64,000 nucleotides of DNA from an uncultured Flavobacteriaceae bacterium. Lineage in GTDB: Bacteria; Bacteroidota; Bacteroidia; Flavobacteriales; Flavobacteriaceae. The DNA is taken from assembly GCA_905181835.1 (NCBI GenBank), contig CAJIZF010000004.1, positions 434,001 to 498,000 on the forward strand, read 5' to 3'. The notes beneath the pieces were generated by a model, which was not told where the DNA came from, searched no databases, and saw only the letters and a list, made by a program, of their open reading frames with translations. Positions 18,908 through 28,214 of this stretch are shown piece by piece (within the stretch, counting starts at the first letter, position 1; the number at the start of each line of letters is the position of its first letter). The position numbers were made by a program, and so were the translations under genes.

Positions 18908-19609
18908 TTTCAAGTAAAAATCTTTTACTAAATTTTTATACTTCTCTGTATAATGATGTCTGGAGTTTTCAAGGATTAATTCTTCGACACTTACTTTAGA
19001 ATTGATTAATGAAAATTCAATTAAACTTCTTTTAATTTCTGAATTAATATTTCCTTTTACTCGGCAGATTTTATTTGGAAACAGATGATGCTCTGATGCG
19101 ATTGATATGAAATTAGTTTCTTCTTTAAAAGGAATTATTAATGTAAAAATTCCATGCGAAGAAAGTAATTTAGAAACAGCTTTAGTTAGATCTTTAAAAG
19201 ACAGACTATCTGTAAATCGAGCTTTATTTCTCGCTTTATTTTCAGATTTAAAATGGTCAGTATAAAATGGAGGATTAGAAACAATTAAATCATACGTGTC
19301 ATCAATCTCTACTGCAAATTGTTGTGCGGACGTGTGATAACAAAACAAGCGATCTCCCCAATCAGAAGCTTCAAAATTATCTACACATTCTTCGTAGGCA
19401 TTTTCGTCTAATTCGACAGCATCGATAGTTTCTGATAAACTACGCTGTGCTAATAGTAAAGATATAATTCCTGTTCCGGCACCTATATCTAAAATGGATA
19501 GTGGTTGGTTGTCTAAGGAAGTCCAAGCTCCTAAAAGCACGCCGTCGGTACCAACTTTCATAGCAGAGCGCTCTTGTTTTACTGTAAATTGTTTAAATGT
19601 AAATTTCAT
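18902..19609 (-). CDS. tRNA1(Val) adenine-N6-methyltransferase-like protein
   Basis: A 235-residue SAM-dependent methyltransferase from ATG at 19609, the best start because it lies 19 bases after the rimM stop and gives the conserved MKFTFKQF N-terminus (an upstream in-frame codon would run into rimM). The KVGTDGVLLGAW opening, the LDIGAGTGIISLLLAQ motif and the catalytic NPPFY motif match the TrmN6/YfiC family that methylates A37 of tRNA-Val. It closes the rpsP-rimM transcription unit and overlaps the convergent hydrolase by six bases. Confidence 0.8.
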   Translation of the reverse strand: MKFTFKQFTVKQERSAMKVGTDGVLLGAWTSLDNQPLSILDIGAGTGIISLLLAQRSLSETIDAVELDENAYEECVDNFEASDWGDRLFCYHTSAQQFAVEIDDTYDLIVSNPPFYTDHFKSENKARNKARFTDSLSFKDLTKAVSKLLSSHGIFTLIIPFKEETNFISIASEHHLFPNKICRVKGNINSEIKRSLIEFSLINSKVSVEELILENSRHHYTEKYKNLVKDFYLKL

Positions 19610-19628
19610 TTTAAAGAAAAATAAAATA

Positions 19629-20153
19629 TTAGAGGTAAATATCAATTAATCCCTCTGGTACCTCAAGAATTATTTTTTTTTGCTCTCGGTCTACACTTTT
19701 TATAAAATCGTCGATTAATGGAATTAAGATTTCCGAACCATTCCTGTCAATTTCAAGTATAGCTTGATTGGTACTATCGTTTACTCCTTTGATAATTCCA
19801 ATAAGTCCGAAAGATAAATCTTCAGCCTCGAAACCAAATATCTCGTGGTAATAAAATTTATTGCCTGTTAGTTGAGGTAAAAACTCAAGGGGTAAATAAA
19901 GTTCACTTTTTAATAATTTGTCAGCGTCTTCTTCGCTATCGATATCTTCAAATTTTACTCGTAAAAGTGTTGATTTATGTAATGAGGAGCGTTCAATAAA
20001 AAATGGAATCAAGTTTTTATTTTTATCAATAAAAACTGATTCCATTTTGGTATAAATAATAGGATCGTCTGTGTCTAGCTTTACTAGTAACTCTCCTTTA
20101 AAACTATATTTTTTAACAATCTTGCCTAAGTAGAAACAGTCCTCCTTTTGCAT
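19629..20153 (-). CDS. rimM: 16S rRNA processing protein RimM
   Basis: Assembly factor for the head of the 30S subunit, working near ribosomal protein S19. The 174 residues contain the N-terminal beta-barrel (YLGKIVKKYSFKGELLVKLDTD) and the C-terminal PRC-barrel domain with the YYHEIFGFEA segment (about 100-109), followed by IPLIDDFIKSVD. It lies 11 bases behind rpsP, the standard order in bacteria. Confidence 0.93.
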   Translation of the reverse strand: MQKEDCFYLGKIVKKYSFKGELLVKLDTDDPIIYTKMESVFIDKNKNLIPFFIERSSLHKSTLLRVKFEDIDSEEDADKLLKSELYLPLEFLPQLTGNKFYYHEIFGFEAEDLSFGLIGIIKGVNDSTNQAILEIDRNGSEILIPLIDDFIKSVDREQKKIILEVPEGLIDIYL

Positions 20154-20164
20154 TGATAAAAAAA

Positions 20165-20740
20165 TTATTCTTCTTCTTTTGCGGTTTCTTCTACCGCTTC
20201 TTCAGTCGCTGAAACCTCAACTACTTCTTCAGTTGTTTCTTCTGCTTCATCAGTCGATGACGCTTCTACTATTTCTTCTTCTACTTCCTCAACAGGAGTA
20301 GCGTCAGCAATACGTTGTTCGTTTACTGCTTTCTCTGCAGCTAAGGCATCTGCCTTTGTTTTTGCTTCCGCATCATTTAATTTTGAGCGCTTAGCTTCAA
20401 CTTCTTTATTCTTACCTTCTAACCAAGCATTAAATTTTTCTTCGGCTTGTTCAGCAGTGAAGGCTCCTTTTTTAACACCTCCAGCAAGATGTTTTTTTAA
20501 CATCACACCTTTGTATGATAAAATAGCTCTTGCTGTGTCAGTTGGTTGTGCTCCATTATCTAACCATTGAACTGCACCATCAATATCTAAATTGATTTCT
20601 GCAGGGTTAACATTTGGATTATAGGTTCCTAGTTTTTCTAGGTATTTTCCATCTCTTTTTGAGCGGCTATCAGCAGCTACAATCCAGTAAAAAGGTTTTC
20701 CTTTTTTTCCGTGTCTTTGTAATCTAATTTTTACGGGCAT
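20165..20740 (-). CDS. rpsP: 30S ribosomal protein S16
   Basis: The first ~80 residues are the universal S16 fold (MPVKIRLQRHGKKGKPFYWI opening, LGTYNP). The remaining ~110 residues form a tail that is lysine- and alanine-rich and then strongly acidic (Glu, Val and Thr repeats from about 150 on). Such extended tails are usual in Bacteroidota S16, whereas E. coli S16 has 82 residues. First gene of the rpsP-rimM-methyltransferase unit. Confidence 0.95.
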   Translation of the reverse strand: MPVKIRLQRHGKKGKPFYWIVAADSRSKRDGKYLEKLGTYNPNVNPAEINLDIDGAVQWLDNGAQPTDTARAILSYKGVMLKKHLAGGVKKGAFTAEQAEEKFNAWLEGKNKEVEAKRSKLNDAEAKTKADALAAEKAVNEQRIADATPVEEVEEEIVEASSTDEAEETTEEVVEVSATEEAVEETAKEEE

Positions 20741-20788
20741 GTTTATTAATTTTTGAGGTTCTCGACCTCGGTTTATAATTTAAGTTTG

Positions 20789-20796
20789 CAAAGATA
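20789..20796 (-). promoter_or_regulatory. Bacteroidota -7 element for rpsP unit
   Basis: On the minus strand TATCTTTG matches TAnnTTTG, 48 bases before the rpsP ATG. The leader between them contains a small hairpin (GAGGT paired with ACCTC around 20755-20770); whether it regulates translation is not known. Confidence 0.45.
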
Positions 20797-20838
20797 ATCT
20801 TTTTTTATAATGAAATTAGATAGTTTGAACTTTTTCTT

Positions 20839-20846
20839 TACATTTG
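20839..20846 (+). promoter_or_regulatory. Bacteroidota -7 element
   Basis: TACATTTG fits TAnnTTTG and ends 27 bases before the ATG of the lipoprotein at 20874. No well-spaced -33 element was found. Confidence 0.4.
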
Positions 20847-20873
20847 TGAAAATCCAAAGTATCTGACTTCGCT

Positions 20874-21677
20874 ATGAAAAACCTTAAAACTCTTTTTTTT
20901 GTATTCTTGATTATTAGTAGTTGTCAAAAATTAGAGACAAATTCTCCTGCTTTTCAAGCTAGTATTGATGATGTTTTTTTTAAAGCTGATTTAGCGGAGG
21001 CAAACTACTTTGAAAATGATGATTATTTTGTGCTTCAAGGAAAAAGTAGTGACGAGATAATAACCTTAAGAGGGGCTAATTTGGTTGAAGGCGCCAATAT
21101 TGATTTTGGCGAAGATTCTGAAAACTTTGCTATCTACCAGAATGCGAGTGGAACGATTTATTCAACAACAATACCAGGAGGTGAGGGAAGAATGAAAGTA
21201 AATGAAATTTCAATAGAGAATCAAACCATAACAGGAGAATTTAATTTTAAAGCAATCTCCATAAGTCAAGACACTTTAGAGGTAAAAAGAGGCGTTTTCT
21301 ATAAGGTAGTTTACGAAAATGAAATTGAAAATGGTAGTAATGCAGGAAATTTCACAGCAGAACTTAATGGAGGCGTATTTGTTCCTTTAGATACTTTTGC
21401 AATTGACAATGGAACTGATATTGTGATAAGAGGTGTTATTAATTCAGATGAAATAATTTTAGTAATCCCTTCTGACACATTAATAGGAGTTTATGAGTTG
21501 CCTTTGGAAGGTTTTTTTGCTAGGGTTTCGGATGGAGTGGATACAGAGGATGCCATCAATGGAGAAATCAATATTTTATCTTTTGACACTTCGACAAAAA
21601 TAATAACAGGGACTTTTCAGTTTCAAACTCCTACCAACACAGTTAACGCTGGACAATTTGATGTGACCTACCAATAA
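20874..21677 (+). CDS. Lipoprotein with two similar halves (DUF6252-like)
   Basis: A 267-residue exported lipoprotein with lipobox ISSC (Cys17). The mature part contains two related units: residues about 28-152 and 158-267. Each opens with F-x-A-x-(I/L)-(D/N)-x-x-x-F and a segment ending in S-D-E-I-I, and closes with I-T-G-x-F-x-F then a V-x-Y strand. This points to an internal duplication of one beta-rich domain. It resembles the DUF6252 group of Bacteroidota lipoproteins, a judgement from memory of the family. Function unknown; monocistronic. Confidence 0.65.
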   Translation: MKNLKTLFFVFLIISSCQKLETNSPAFQASIDDVFFKADLAEANYFENDDYFVLQGKSSDEIITLRGANLVEGANIDFGEDSENFAIYQNASGTIYSTTIPGGEGRMKVNEISIENQTITGEFNFKAISISQDTLEVKRGVFYKVVYENEIENGSNAGNFTAELNGGVFVPLDTFAIDNGTDIVIRGVINSDEIILVIPSDTLIGVYELPLEGFFARVSDGVDTEDAINGEINILSFDTSTKIITGTFQFQTPTNTVNAGQFDVTYQ

Positions 21678-21813
21678 TACTGGGACTATTGCTCTCCTGC
21701 CAAAAAGTTAACAACTCTTAATAAAATTTAACTTATTTAAAAGGTGATTTTTATACTTTTAAGGCACTAGATTTTTGAGATAATAAAACACAAATTAACC
21801 TTCTTACTTTTTT

Positions 21814-24800
21814 ATGTTTTTAATATTTGATACCGAAACTACTGGGCTGCCAAAACGATGGAATGCTCCACTATCCGATACGGAAAATTGGCCTAGATGC
21901 ATTCAAATAGCTTGGCAGCTACATGATAATAAAGGAGTTTTAATTGAACATGAAGATTACTTAATACAACCTGAAGGATTTAATGTTCCTTATGATGCTG
22001 AGAAAATTCATGGAATATCTACAGAATTAGCATCAAAAGATGGAGTCCCTCTAGAGGATGTAATTGAAAGATTTCAAAAAGCACTATCAAAAACTAAATT
22101 TATTGTTGGGCAGAATTTAGGATTTGATAATAATATTATGGGCGCTGAGTTTATTCGGTTAGGAATAGAAAATCCTTTACCTAATTACCAGGTATTAGAT
22201 ACTTGTACCGAAAAAACAGCCCAATTGTGTCAGCTACCCGGGGGCAGAGGAGGAAAATTTAAACTTCCTACTCTTTCAGAGCTGCACACCTTTCTTTTTA
22301 ATCATCCATTCAGTGAAGCGCACAACGCTACTGCCGATGTAGAGGCCACTACCCGTTGTTTTTTAGAGTTAATTAGAAGAAAAATTTATTCTGCGAACGA
22401 ATTGCAAGTTGAGCCAGATTATTTTGAAACATTTAATAAATTTAATCCAGAACCTATTAAATTAATAGGCTTAAAGCATATTAATTTAAAAAAAGCTTCC
22501 GATAGAATAAGAAAAGAAATTGCATCTATTTCAAATGAGGAGGAGGTGTCTTCAGATACTATAGATAAAAATATTGCGGGATTAGAAAAAGTTTCGTTTG
22601 CTCATTTACACAATCATTCTCAGTTTTCAATACTGCAATCTACTTCCAGCACTCAAAATTTAATAAAGGCAACAGCAGATAACAATATGCCTGCGGTAGC
22701 ACTAACCGATTCTGGAAATATGATGGGGGCTTTTCATTTTGTAATGCAAGTTAATAATTACAATAAAACTCTAAGTGAAGAGGATTCATCAAAAAAAATA
22801 AAAGCCATTGTAGGCTGTGAGTTTTTTGTTTGCGAAGATCATTTAAATAAAAATCATAAAGATAATGGCTATCAAATTGTCTTATTGGCAAAAAATAAAA
22901 AGGGCTATCATAATTTAGCAAAAATGTCATCTATTGCTTTTACAGATGGTTTTTATTATGTTCCTAGGATTGACAAAAAAATTATTGAAAAATACAAAGA
23001 AGATATTATGGTTCTCTCCGGGAGTCTTAACGGGGAAGTGCCAAGTAAGATTTTAAATATAGGTGAGAAACAAGCGGAAGACTCTTTAATTTGGTGGAAA
23101 GAAACTTTTGGAGAAGATTTTTATATAGAGGTGTCAAGACATCACCAAGAGGATGAAAAAAGAGTAAATTCGGTGTTAATCCCGATGGCTAAAAAACATC
23201 AAGTAAAATTGGTAGCCACAAACAATACCTATTACATAAATAAAAAAGATGCAAATGCTCACGATATTTTGTTATGTGTAAAAGATGGAGAAAAACAAGC
23301 GACTCCGATTGGTAGAGGTCGTGGATATCGATATGGATTACCAAATCAGGAATATTATTTTAAATCGCAATCCGAAATGAAGACTTTATTCAAGGATCTT
23401 CCTCAGGCAATTAAAAATATTTCAGAGATTATTGAAAAAGTGACTCCCTTTAGTCTAAAAAGAGACGTTCTTTTACCAAAATTTGATATCCCTAAAGAGT
23501 TTCAGAACCAAGAAGATGATGTCGATGGAGGTAAAAGAGGAGAAAATACATTTCTGAGAGCCTTGACATATGAGGGCGCAAAAAAACGATATGGTGAACT
23601 ATCAGACGAACTAACAGAGCGACTTGACTTTGAATTAGAAGTAATTGCAAACACGGGGTATCCTGGATATTTTTTAATTGTTCAAGATTTTATAGCGGAG
23701 GCTAGAAAAATGGATGTGTCTGTTGGCCCAGGGAGGGGTTCTGCAGCAGGATCTGTAGTAGCATATTGTTTATGGATTACTAATATTGACCCCATAAAGT
23801 ATAATTTACTTTTTGAGCGTTTTTTAAATCCGGAACGGATTAGTATGCCAGATATTGATATTGATTTTGATGATGAAGGTCGAGGTCGAGTGTTGGATTA
23901 TGTTATCGAAAAGTACGGAACTAATCAAGTAGCACAAATTATAACCTATGGTACTATGGCTGCTAAATCCTCGATTAGAGATACAGCTAGGGTATTGGAC
24001 TTACCTTTAAATTCTGCAGATCGAATTTCTAAGTTAATTCCGAATATGACCAAATTAAAAAAGATATTTGGATATACCGATTCTGAAATTAGAAATAATT
24101 TTAGAAACGATGAGGTGCCAAAAGTAAACGAATTGTTAGTATTGGCTGAGGGTAATGATTTAGAGGCTCAAACTGTAAATCAGGCTAGGATATTAGAGGG
24201 TTCAGTTCGTAATGTTGGGACCCATGCTTGTGGAGTTATCATTACACCAGATGACATTACAAATTTTGTTCCTGTTGCAACAGCAAAGGATTCTGATATG
24301 TTCGTCACTCAATTTGATAACTCTGTAGTGGAAAGTGCAGGTCTATTAAAAATGGATTTTTTAGGTTTAAAAACACTAACTCTAATTAAAGACACCGTTA
24401 AACTGGTAAAGTTAAAACATCAAGTAGAACTTGATCCTGATTCTTTTCCGCTAGATGATGAGTTAACTTTTGAATTATTTCAAAAAGGTGAAACAGTTGG
24501 AATATTTCAATACGAATCTGCAGGAATGCAAAAGTATTTAAAGGATTTAAAACCTACTGTTTTCGACGACTTAATTGCAATGAATGCTCTTTACAGGCCA
24601 GGCCCTATAGAATATATTCCAAGTTTTGTAAATCGTAAAAATGGAGATGAGGACATCTTATATGATCTACCTGCTATGGAAGAATATTTGAAAGAAACAT
24701 ATGGTATCACGGTTTATCAAGAACAAGTAATGCTACTCTCTCAAAAGCTTGCAAATTTTACCAAAGGTGAGGCAGATGTATTGCGTAAAGCAATGGGTAA

Positions 24801-26166
24801 AAAACTTATTGCTGTTTTAGATAAAATGAAACCTAAGTTTATAACTCAAGCAAAAGAAAATGGTCATGACGAAGAAAAGCTAGAAAAAATATGGAAAGAT
24901 TGGGAAGCTTTTGCAAGCTATGCTTTTAATAAGTCTCACTCTACTTGTTACGCATGGATTGCTTATCAGACCGCTTACTTAAAGGCACATTATCCTGCAG
25001 AGTATATGGCTGCGGTATTATCTAATAATATGAACGACATTAAACAAGTAAGTTTCTTTATGGAAGAATGTCGAAGGATGGGCTTAGAGGTTTTAGGACC
25101 CGATGTTAACGAATCTTATTATAAGTTTACCGTAAATAATCAAGGTGCTATTCGCTTTGGGATGGGTGCTATAAAAGGAGTTGGCGGGAACGCAGTTGCT
25201 ACTATTGTTGAAACTAGAGCTGAGGGTAAGTACAAATCGGTATTTGATTTAGCTAAGCGTATTGATTTGAGAGCAACGAATAAAAAAGCTTTTGAAGGAT
25301 TAGCGCTAGCTGGAGGATTTGACGGATTTGATTCACATCGTGCTCAGTATTTACATCCCGATGATAAGGGTATTTTATTTATTGAAAAGGTATTGCGTTT
25401 TGCTGCCAAATTTCAGGAATCTCAAAATAGCGATCAATTAGATATGTTTGGAGGGAGTAGTGAAGTACAAATACCAGAGCCAGAAGTCCCACCTTGTGAA
25501 AAGTGGGGGACTTTAAAAAAATTAAAACAAGAAAAAGAAGTCGTAGGAATATATATATCTGGTCATCCATTGGATGATTTTAAAACAGAAATTAATCGAT
25601 TTTGTAACTGTACAGCCTCCGATTTTAACTACTTAGAAAACTTTATCAATAGAGAGATGTGCTTTGCCGGTATGGTTGGAGATGTTCAACATCGAGAGAC
25701 AAAAATGGGTAAAGGTTGGGCTTTATTTACAGTTGAAGATTATAACGAAAGTTATGAATTTAGGATATTCGGAGAGCAGTATCTAAAATTTAGACATTTT
25801 TTAGTTCCTAATTCGTTTATATTTATCCGAGCTTTAGTTAGGGAAGGTTGGGTGAATAAAGAAACTCAGAAAAAAGGAGATCCTAGATTGCAATTTAACA
25901 GTATGCAAATGTTACAAGAAGTTATGGATAGTCATGCAAAAAGATTGACTATACAATTACCTATTGAAGAAATAAGTAATGATCATATTGTTAATCTAAA
26001 ACAAATTATTAAAGATTTTAAGGGAGATAAACATTTAGAATTGATTATTTATGAAACATCTGAAAAAATAAAAATAACAATGCCCTCCAAAAAGTTTAAG
26101 ATTGATATTTCAAACGATTTACTAAAAAGGCTAGAAAAAGAACAAATCAGCTATAAACTGAATTGA
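21814..26166 (+). CDS. dnaE: DNA polymerase III alpha subunit with fused N-terminal 3'-5' exonuclease
   Basis: The replicative polymerase, 1450 residues against about 1160 for E. coli DnaE. Residues 1-190 are a DnaQ-like DEDDh exonuclease: DTET (Asp6, Glu8), GQNLGFDN, and HNATADVEAT for the last His-Asp pair. The PHP domain starts near 263 (HLHNHSQFS). The polymerase core includes GPGRGSAAGS near 640 and the catalytic PDIDIDFD (Asp681, Asp683). An HhH region and an OB fold follow (about 1220-1330). The exonuclease may proofread in cis. The downstream thioredoxin gene has its own -7 element. Confidence 0.95.
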   Translation: MFLIFDTETTGLPKRWNAPLSDTENWPRCIQIAWQLHDNKGVLIEHEDYLIQPEGFNVPYDAEKIHGISTELASKDGVPLEDVIERFQKALSKTKFIVGQNLGFDNNIMGAEFIRLGIENPLPNYQVLDTCTEKTAQLCQLPGGRGGKFKLPTLSELHTFLFNHPFSEAHNATADVEATTRCFLELIRRKIYSANELQVEPDYFETFNKFNPEPIKLIGLKHINLKKASDRIRKEIASISNEEEVSSDTIDKNIAGLEKVSFAHLHNHSQFSILQSTSSTQNLIKATADNNMPAVALTDSGNMMGAFHFVMQVNNYNKTLSEEDSSKKIKAIVGCEFFVCEDHLNKNHKDNGYQIVLLAKNKKGYHNLAKMSSIAFTDGFYYVPRIDKKIIEKYKEDIMVLSGSLNGEVPSKILNIGEKQAEDSLIWWKETFGEDFYIEVSRHHQEDEKRVNSVLIPMAKKHQVKLVATNNTYYINKKDANAHDILLCVKDGEKQATPIGRGRGYRYGLPNQEYYFKSQSEMKTLFKDLPQAIKNISEIIEKVTPFSLKRDVLLPKFDIPKEFQNQEDDVDGGKRGENTFLRALTYEGAKKRYGELSDELTERLDFELEVIANTGYPGYFLIVQDFIAEARKMDVSVGPGRGSAAGSVVAYCLWITNIDPIKYNLLFERFLNPERISMPDIDIDFDDEGRGRVLDYVIEKYGTNQVAQIITYGTMAAKSSIRDTARVLDLPLNSADRISKLIPNMTKLKKIFGYTDSEIRNNFRNDEVPKVNELLVLAEGNDLEAQTVNQARILEGSVRNVGTHACGVIITPDDITNFVPVATAKDSDMFVTQFDNSVVESAGLLKMDFLGLKTLTLIKDTVKLVKLKHQVELDPDSFPLDDELTFELFQKGETVGIFQYESAGMQKYLKDLKPTVFDDLIAMNALYRPGPIEYIPSFVNRKNGDEDILYDLPAMEEYLKETYGITVYQEQVMLLSQKLANFTKGEADVLRKAMGKKLIAVLDKMKPKFITQAKENGHDEEKLEKIWKDWEAFASYAFNKSHSTCYAWIAYQTAYLKAHYPAEYMAAVLSNNMNDIKQVSFFMEECRRMGLEVLGPDVNESYYKFTVNNQGAIRFGMGAIKGVGGNAVATIVETRAEGKYKSVFDLAKRIDLRATNKKAFEGLALAGGFDGFDSHRAQYLHPDDKGILFIEKVLRFAAKFQESQNSDQLDMFGGSSEVQIPEPEVPPCEKWGTLKKLKQEKEVVGIYISGHPLDDFKTEINRFCNCTASDFNYLENFINREMCFAGMVGDVQHRETKMGKGWALFTVEDYNESYEFRIFGEQYLKFRHFLVPNSFIFIRALVREGWVNKETQKKGDPRLQFNSMQMLQEVMDSHAKRLTIQLPIEEISNDHIVNLKQIIKDFKGDKHLELIIYETSEKIKITMPSKKFKIDISNDLLKRLEKEQISYKLN

Positions 26167-26221
26167 TATACGAATCATATATTCTAATGATTTGAATGTA
26201 TGTTTAGGCCTAATTATTGAT

Positions 26222-26229
26222 TACATTTG
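26222..26229 (+). promoter_or_regulatory. Bacteroidota -7 element for trxA
   Basis: TACATTTG fits TAnnTTTG and ends 22 bases before the trxA ATG at 26252. Confidence 0.45.
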
Positions 26230-26251
26230 TGAAATAAATAAAAAAAATATT

Positions 26252-26569
26252 ATGGCAATAGAAATAACAGACCAAAGTTTTGAAGAAGTGGTTTTAAAAA
26301 GTGAAAAACCTGTACTAGTAGATTTTTGGGCTGCTTGGTGTGGACCTTGCAGAATGGTAGGACCAATTATTGAAGAAATAAGTAATGATTATGAAGGGAA
26401 AGCAGTTGTTGGAAAAGTAGATGTAGATGCCAACCAAGAATTTGCCGCAAAATATGGTGTTCGTAACATTCCGACGGTACTGGTTTTTCAAAATGGTGAA
26501 GTAGTTGGTAGACAAGTAGGAGTTGCTCCAAAGGCCACTTATGAGGAGGCTATAAACTCCTTGCTTTAA
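26252..26569 (+). CDS. trxA: Thioredoxin
   Basis: A 105-residue cytosolic disulfide reductase with the active site WAAWCGPCRM (Cys30 and Cys33 region) and the cis-proline segment RNIPTVLVF. The frame is open upstream to 26192, but the ATG at 26252 gives the normal thioredoxin length and follows a -7 element. A strong terminator comes 18 bases after the stop, so the gene is probably transcribed alone. Confidence 0.95.
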   Translation: MAIEITDQSFEEVVLKSEKPVLVDFWAAWCGPCRMVGPIIEEISNDYEGKAVVGKVDVDANQEFAAKYGVRNIPTVLVFQNGEVVGRQVGVAPKATYEEAINSLL

Positions 26570-26586
26570 TAATAACAAAACATAAT

Positions 26587-26618
26587 AAAAAAGGTTTGCT
26601 AATTAGCAAACCTTTTTT
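26587..26618 (+). terminator. Rho-independent terminator after trxA
   Basis: A 14-bp perfect stem (26587-26600 with 26605-26618) around an AATT loop, ending in six T. The flanking A tract also makes it usable on the minus strand. Confidence 0.9.
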
Positions 26619-26630
26619 ATTTTAGGGTTA

Positions 26631-27560
26631 ATGGATATACGCAAAGAAATAAACGAAATTAAAGGATTCAAAAATTTAGAGCTTTTAGCTCACCAAGTTG
26701 TTGAAGGTTTTATTTCTGGATTGCATAAAAGTCCCTTCCATGGGTTTTCGGCTGAATTTGCAGAACATCGTCTCTACAATCAGGGAGAAAGCACCAAGCA
26801 TATCGATTGGAAATTATATGCAAAAACAGACAGGTTATACACAAAACGCTATGAAGAAGAAACCAATTTACGATGTCATTTAATTATCGATAATAGCAGC
26901 TCGATGCATTATCCATCATTCAAAAATTTTAATATTAATCAATTAAATAAAATTAGTTTTTCAGCATTAGCTGCAGCAGCTATCATGAATTTATTAAAAA
27001 GACAACGGGATGCTGTTGGATTAAGTATTTATAGTGATCATTATGATTATTACAGTAATGAAAAAGGAAGTGAACGTCACCACCAAATGTTATTAGCTAA
27101 ATTAAACGAGGCTTTAGTAAATAAAAGAGATCAAATTATCACTAAAACTTATACGTACCTCCATGAAATTGCTGAAAAAATAAAAAGACGCTCCATGGTT
27201 TTTTTATTCACGGATATGTTTCAAAGTGACCAAGAGGAAGCAAAACTTTTTGAAGCACTTCAACATTTAAAATACAACAAACATGAGGTAATATTATTTC
27301 ATACCTATGATAAAGAAAAAGAAATAGAATTTAATTTTAACAATCGGCCCAAACGTTTTGTTGATTTAGAAACTGGAGAACATTTAAACCTATATGCCGA
27401 TAATGTAAGGCAAGACTATAAAGAAGCAGTACAAAAATATTTTAACGAATTAAAAATTAAATGTGGGCAGTATCGAATTAAATACGTTCCTGTAAATATT
27501 AATGAAGACTTTAGTGCCATTTTAACAAGCTATCTCGTAGAACGTCAAAAGTTTAAGTAA
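26631..27560 (+). CDS. DUF58 domain-containing protein
   Basis: A 309-residue soluble protein of the DUF58 family, which has a von Willebrand A-like fold. The LYNQGESTKHIDWKLYAKT segment (about 50-68) and IIDNSSSMHYPS (MIDAS-like DxSxS at about 86-93) are typical. DUF58 genes usually sit next to a MoxR ATPase and BatA/BatB genes; none is visible here, the neighbours being trxA and a tRNA. Role probably in envelope or chaperone-like assembly, by analogy only. Confidence 0.8.
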   Translation: MDIRKEINEIKGFKNLELLAHQVVEGFISGLHKSPFHGFSAEFAEHRLYNQGESTKHIDWKLYAKTDRLYTKRYEEETNLRCHLIIDNSSSMHYPSFKNFNINQLNKISFSALAAAAIMNLLKRQRDAVGLSIYSDHYDYYSNEKGSERHHQMLLAKLNEALVNKRDQIITKTYTYLHEIAEKIKRRSMVFLFTDMFQSDQEEAKLFEALQHLKYNKHEVILFHTYDKEKEIEFNFNNRPKRFVDLETGEHLNLYADNVRQDYKEAVQKYFNELKIKCGQYRIKYVPVNINEDFSAILTSYLVERQKFK

Positions 27561-27596
27561 CAAAACAATTAAACTAAATTATTTTTTAAAAAATAG

Positions 27597-27627
27597 TTTG
27601 CAATAATCAATAGGAGGTGTATATTTG
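27597..27627 (+). promoter_or_regulatory. Promoter of tRNA-Asp
   Basis: TTTG at 27597-27600 and TATATTTG at 27620-27627 are separated by exactly 19 bases, a full match to the Bacteroidota housekeeping promoter. The tRNA begins 36 bases further on. Confidence 0.8.
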
Positions 27628-27662
27628 CCCTCGCTAACAAGCAATAGAGATATTGTAAGCAC

Positions 27663-27736
27663 GGTCTGGTAGTTCAGTTGGTTAGAATACCTGCCTGTCA
27701 CGCAGGGGGTCGCGAGTTCGAGTCTCGTCCAGACCG
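27663..27736 (+). tRNA. tRNA-Asp (GTC)
   Basis: The acceptor stem GGTCTGG (27663-27669) pairs with CCAGACC (27729-27735), with discriminator G. The anticodon loop CTGTCAC lies between a CCTGC/GCAGG stem and gives anticodon GTC at 27697-27699. The T loop reads GTTCGAGTC. CCA is not encoded. Confidence 0.97.
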
Positions 27737-27799
27737 CAATTAAAATGTTGTGTTGAGTTCTTTAAATAGGACTAGGTTTATGTAGTTAAACCGATGAGA

Positions 27800-27829
27800 A
27801 GCTTTTCCAAATAGGAAAGGCTTTTTTTG
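27800..27829 (+). terminator. Terminator after tRNA-Asp
   Basis: A 9-bp stem with one G-T pair (27800-27808 with 27814-27822) followed by a run of seven T. Confidence 0.8.
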
Positions 27830-27873
27830 TTTTTAGTAGTTCTGTAAAAAATATTAACTACTTACTCTTAAAT

Positions 27874-27907
27874 AAAAAAAACACCATCTTAAATATAAGA
27901 TGGTGTT
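27874..27907 (-). terminator. Minus-strand terminator-like hairpin
   Basis: A 12-bp perfect stem (27880-27891 with 27896-27907), 4-base loop, followed on the minus strand by a run of seven or more T. No annotated minus-strand gene ends within 430 bases, so it may end an unrecognised small RNA or a long read-through transcript. Confidence 0.65.
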
Positions 27908-28085
27908 AGTGGGGATATAATTGAATTGTATTTAAAAAAAGAGTATTTTTTGAAAAAAAATCTTTAATCAATCAAATTTAATTTTATTAAATCTGGTTAT
28001 ATTAATAATTAGACAAGGGGCTTTTTACCGATGTTAAGCGACATTCTTTTAAAGCCTAATAGTATCTATATATTTTATTTTTTTA

Positions 28086-28120
28086 AAGAAAAAAAGCACC
28101 ATCTGTTAAGATGATGCTTT
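28086..28120 (-). terminator. Minus-strand terminator-like hairpin, related to the previous one
   Basis: A 12-bp stem with one mismatch (28093-28104 with 28109-28120) and loop GTTA, T-rich on the minus-strand side. The stem shares the CACCATCT core with the hairpin at 27880. It is the first candidate terminator below the CPXCG gene, 220 bases downstream. Confidence 0.6.
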
Positions 28121-28214
28121 GTAAAAATCCATCTAAATAAATTTAATATGGAATTAATAACTAACCAATACAAATTTAAAATTATTAGAAATAAACCGAT
28201 CGATTCTTTCGACG

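Noticed and set aside
28012-28062. Short minus-strand peptide MSLNIGKKPLV, reminiscent of Bacteroidota class I lanthipeptide leaders (SLN…KK)
   Set aside because: Only 11 codons, no Ser/Thr/Cys core, and no lanthipeptide dehydratase or cyclase gene nearby.
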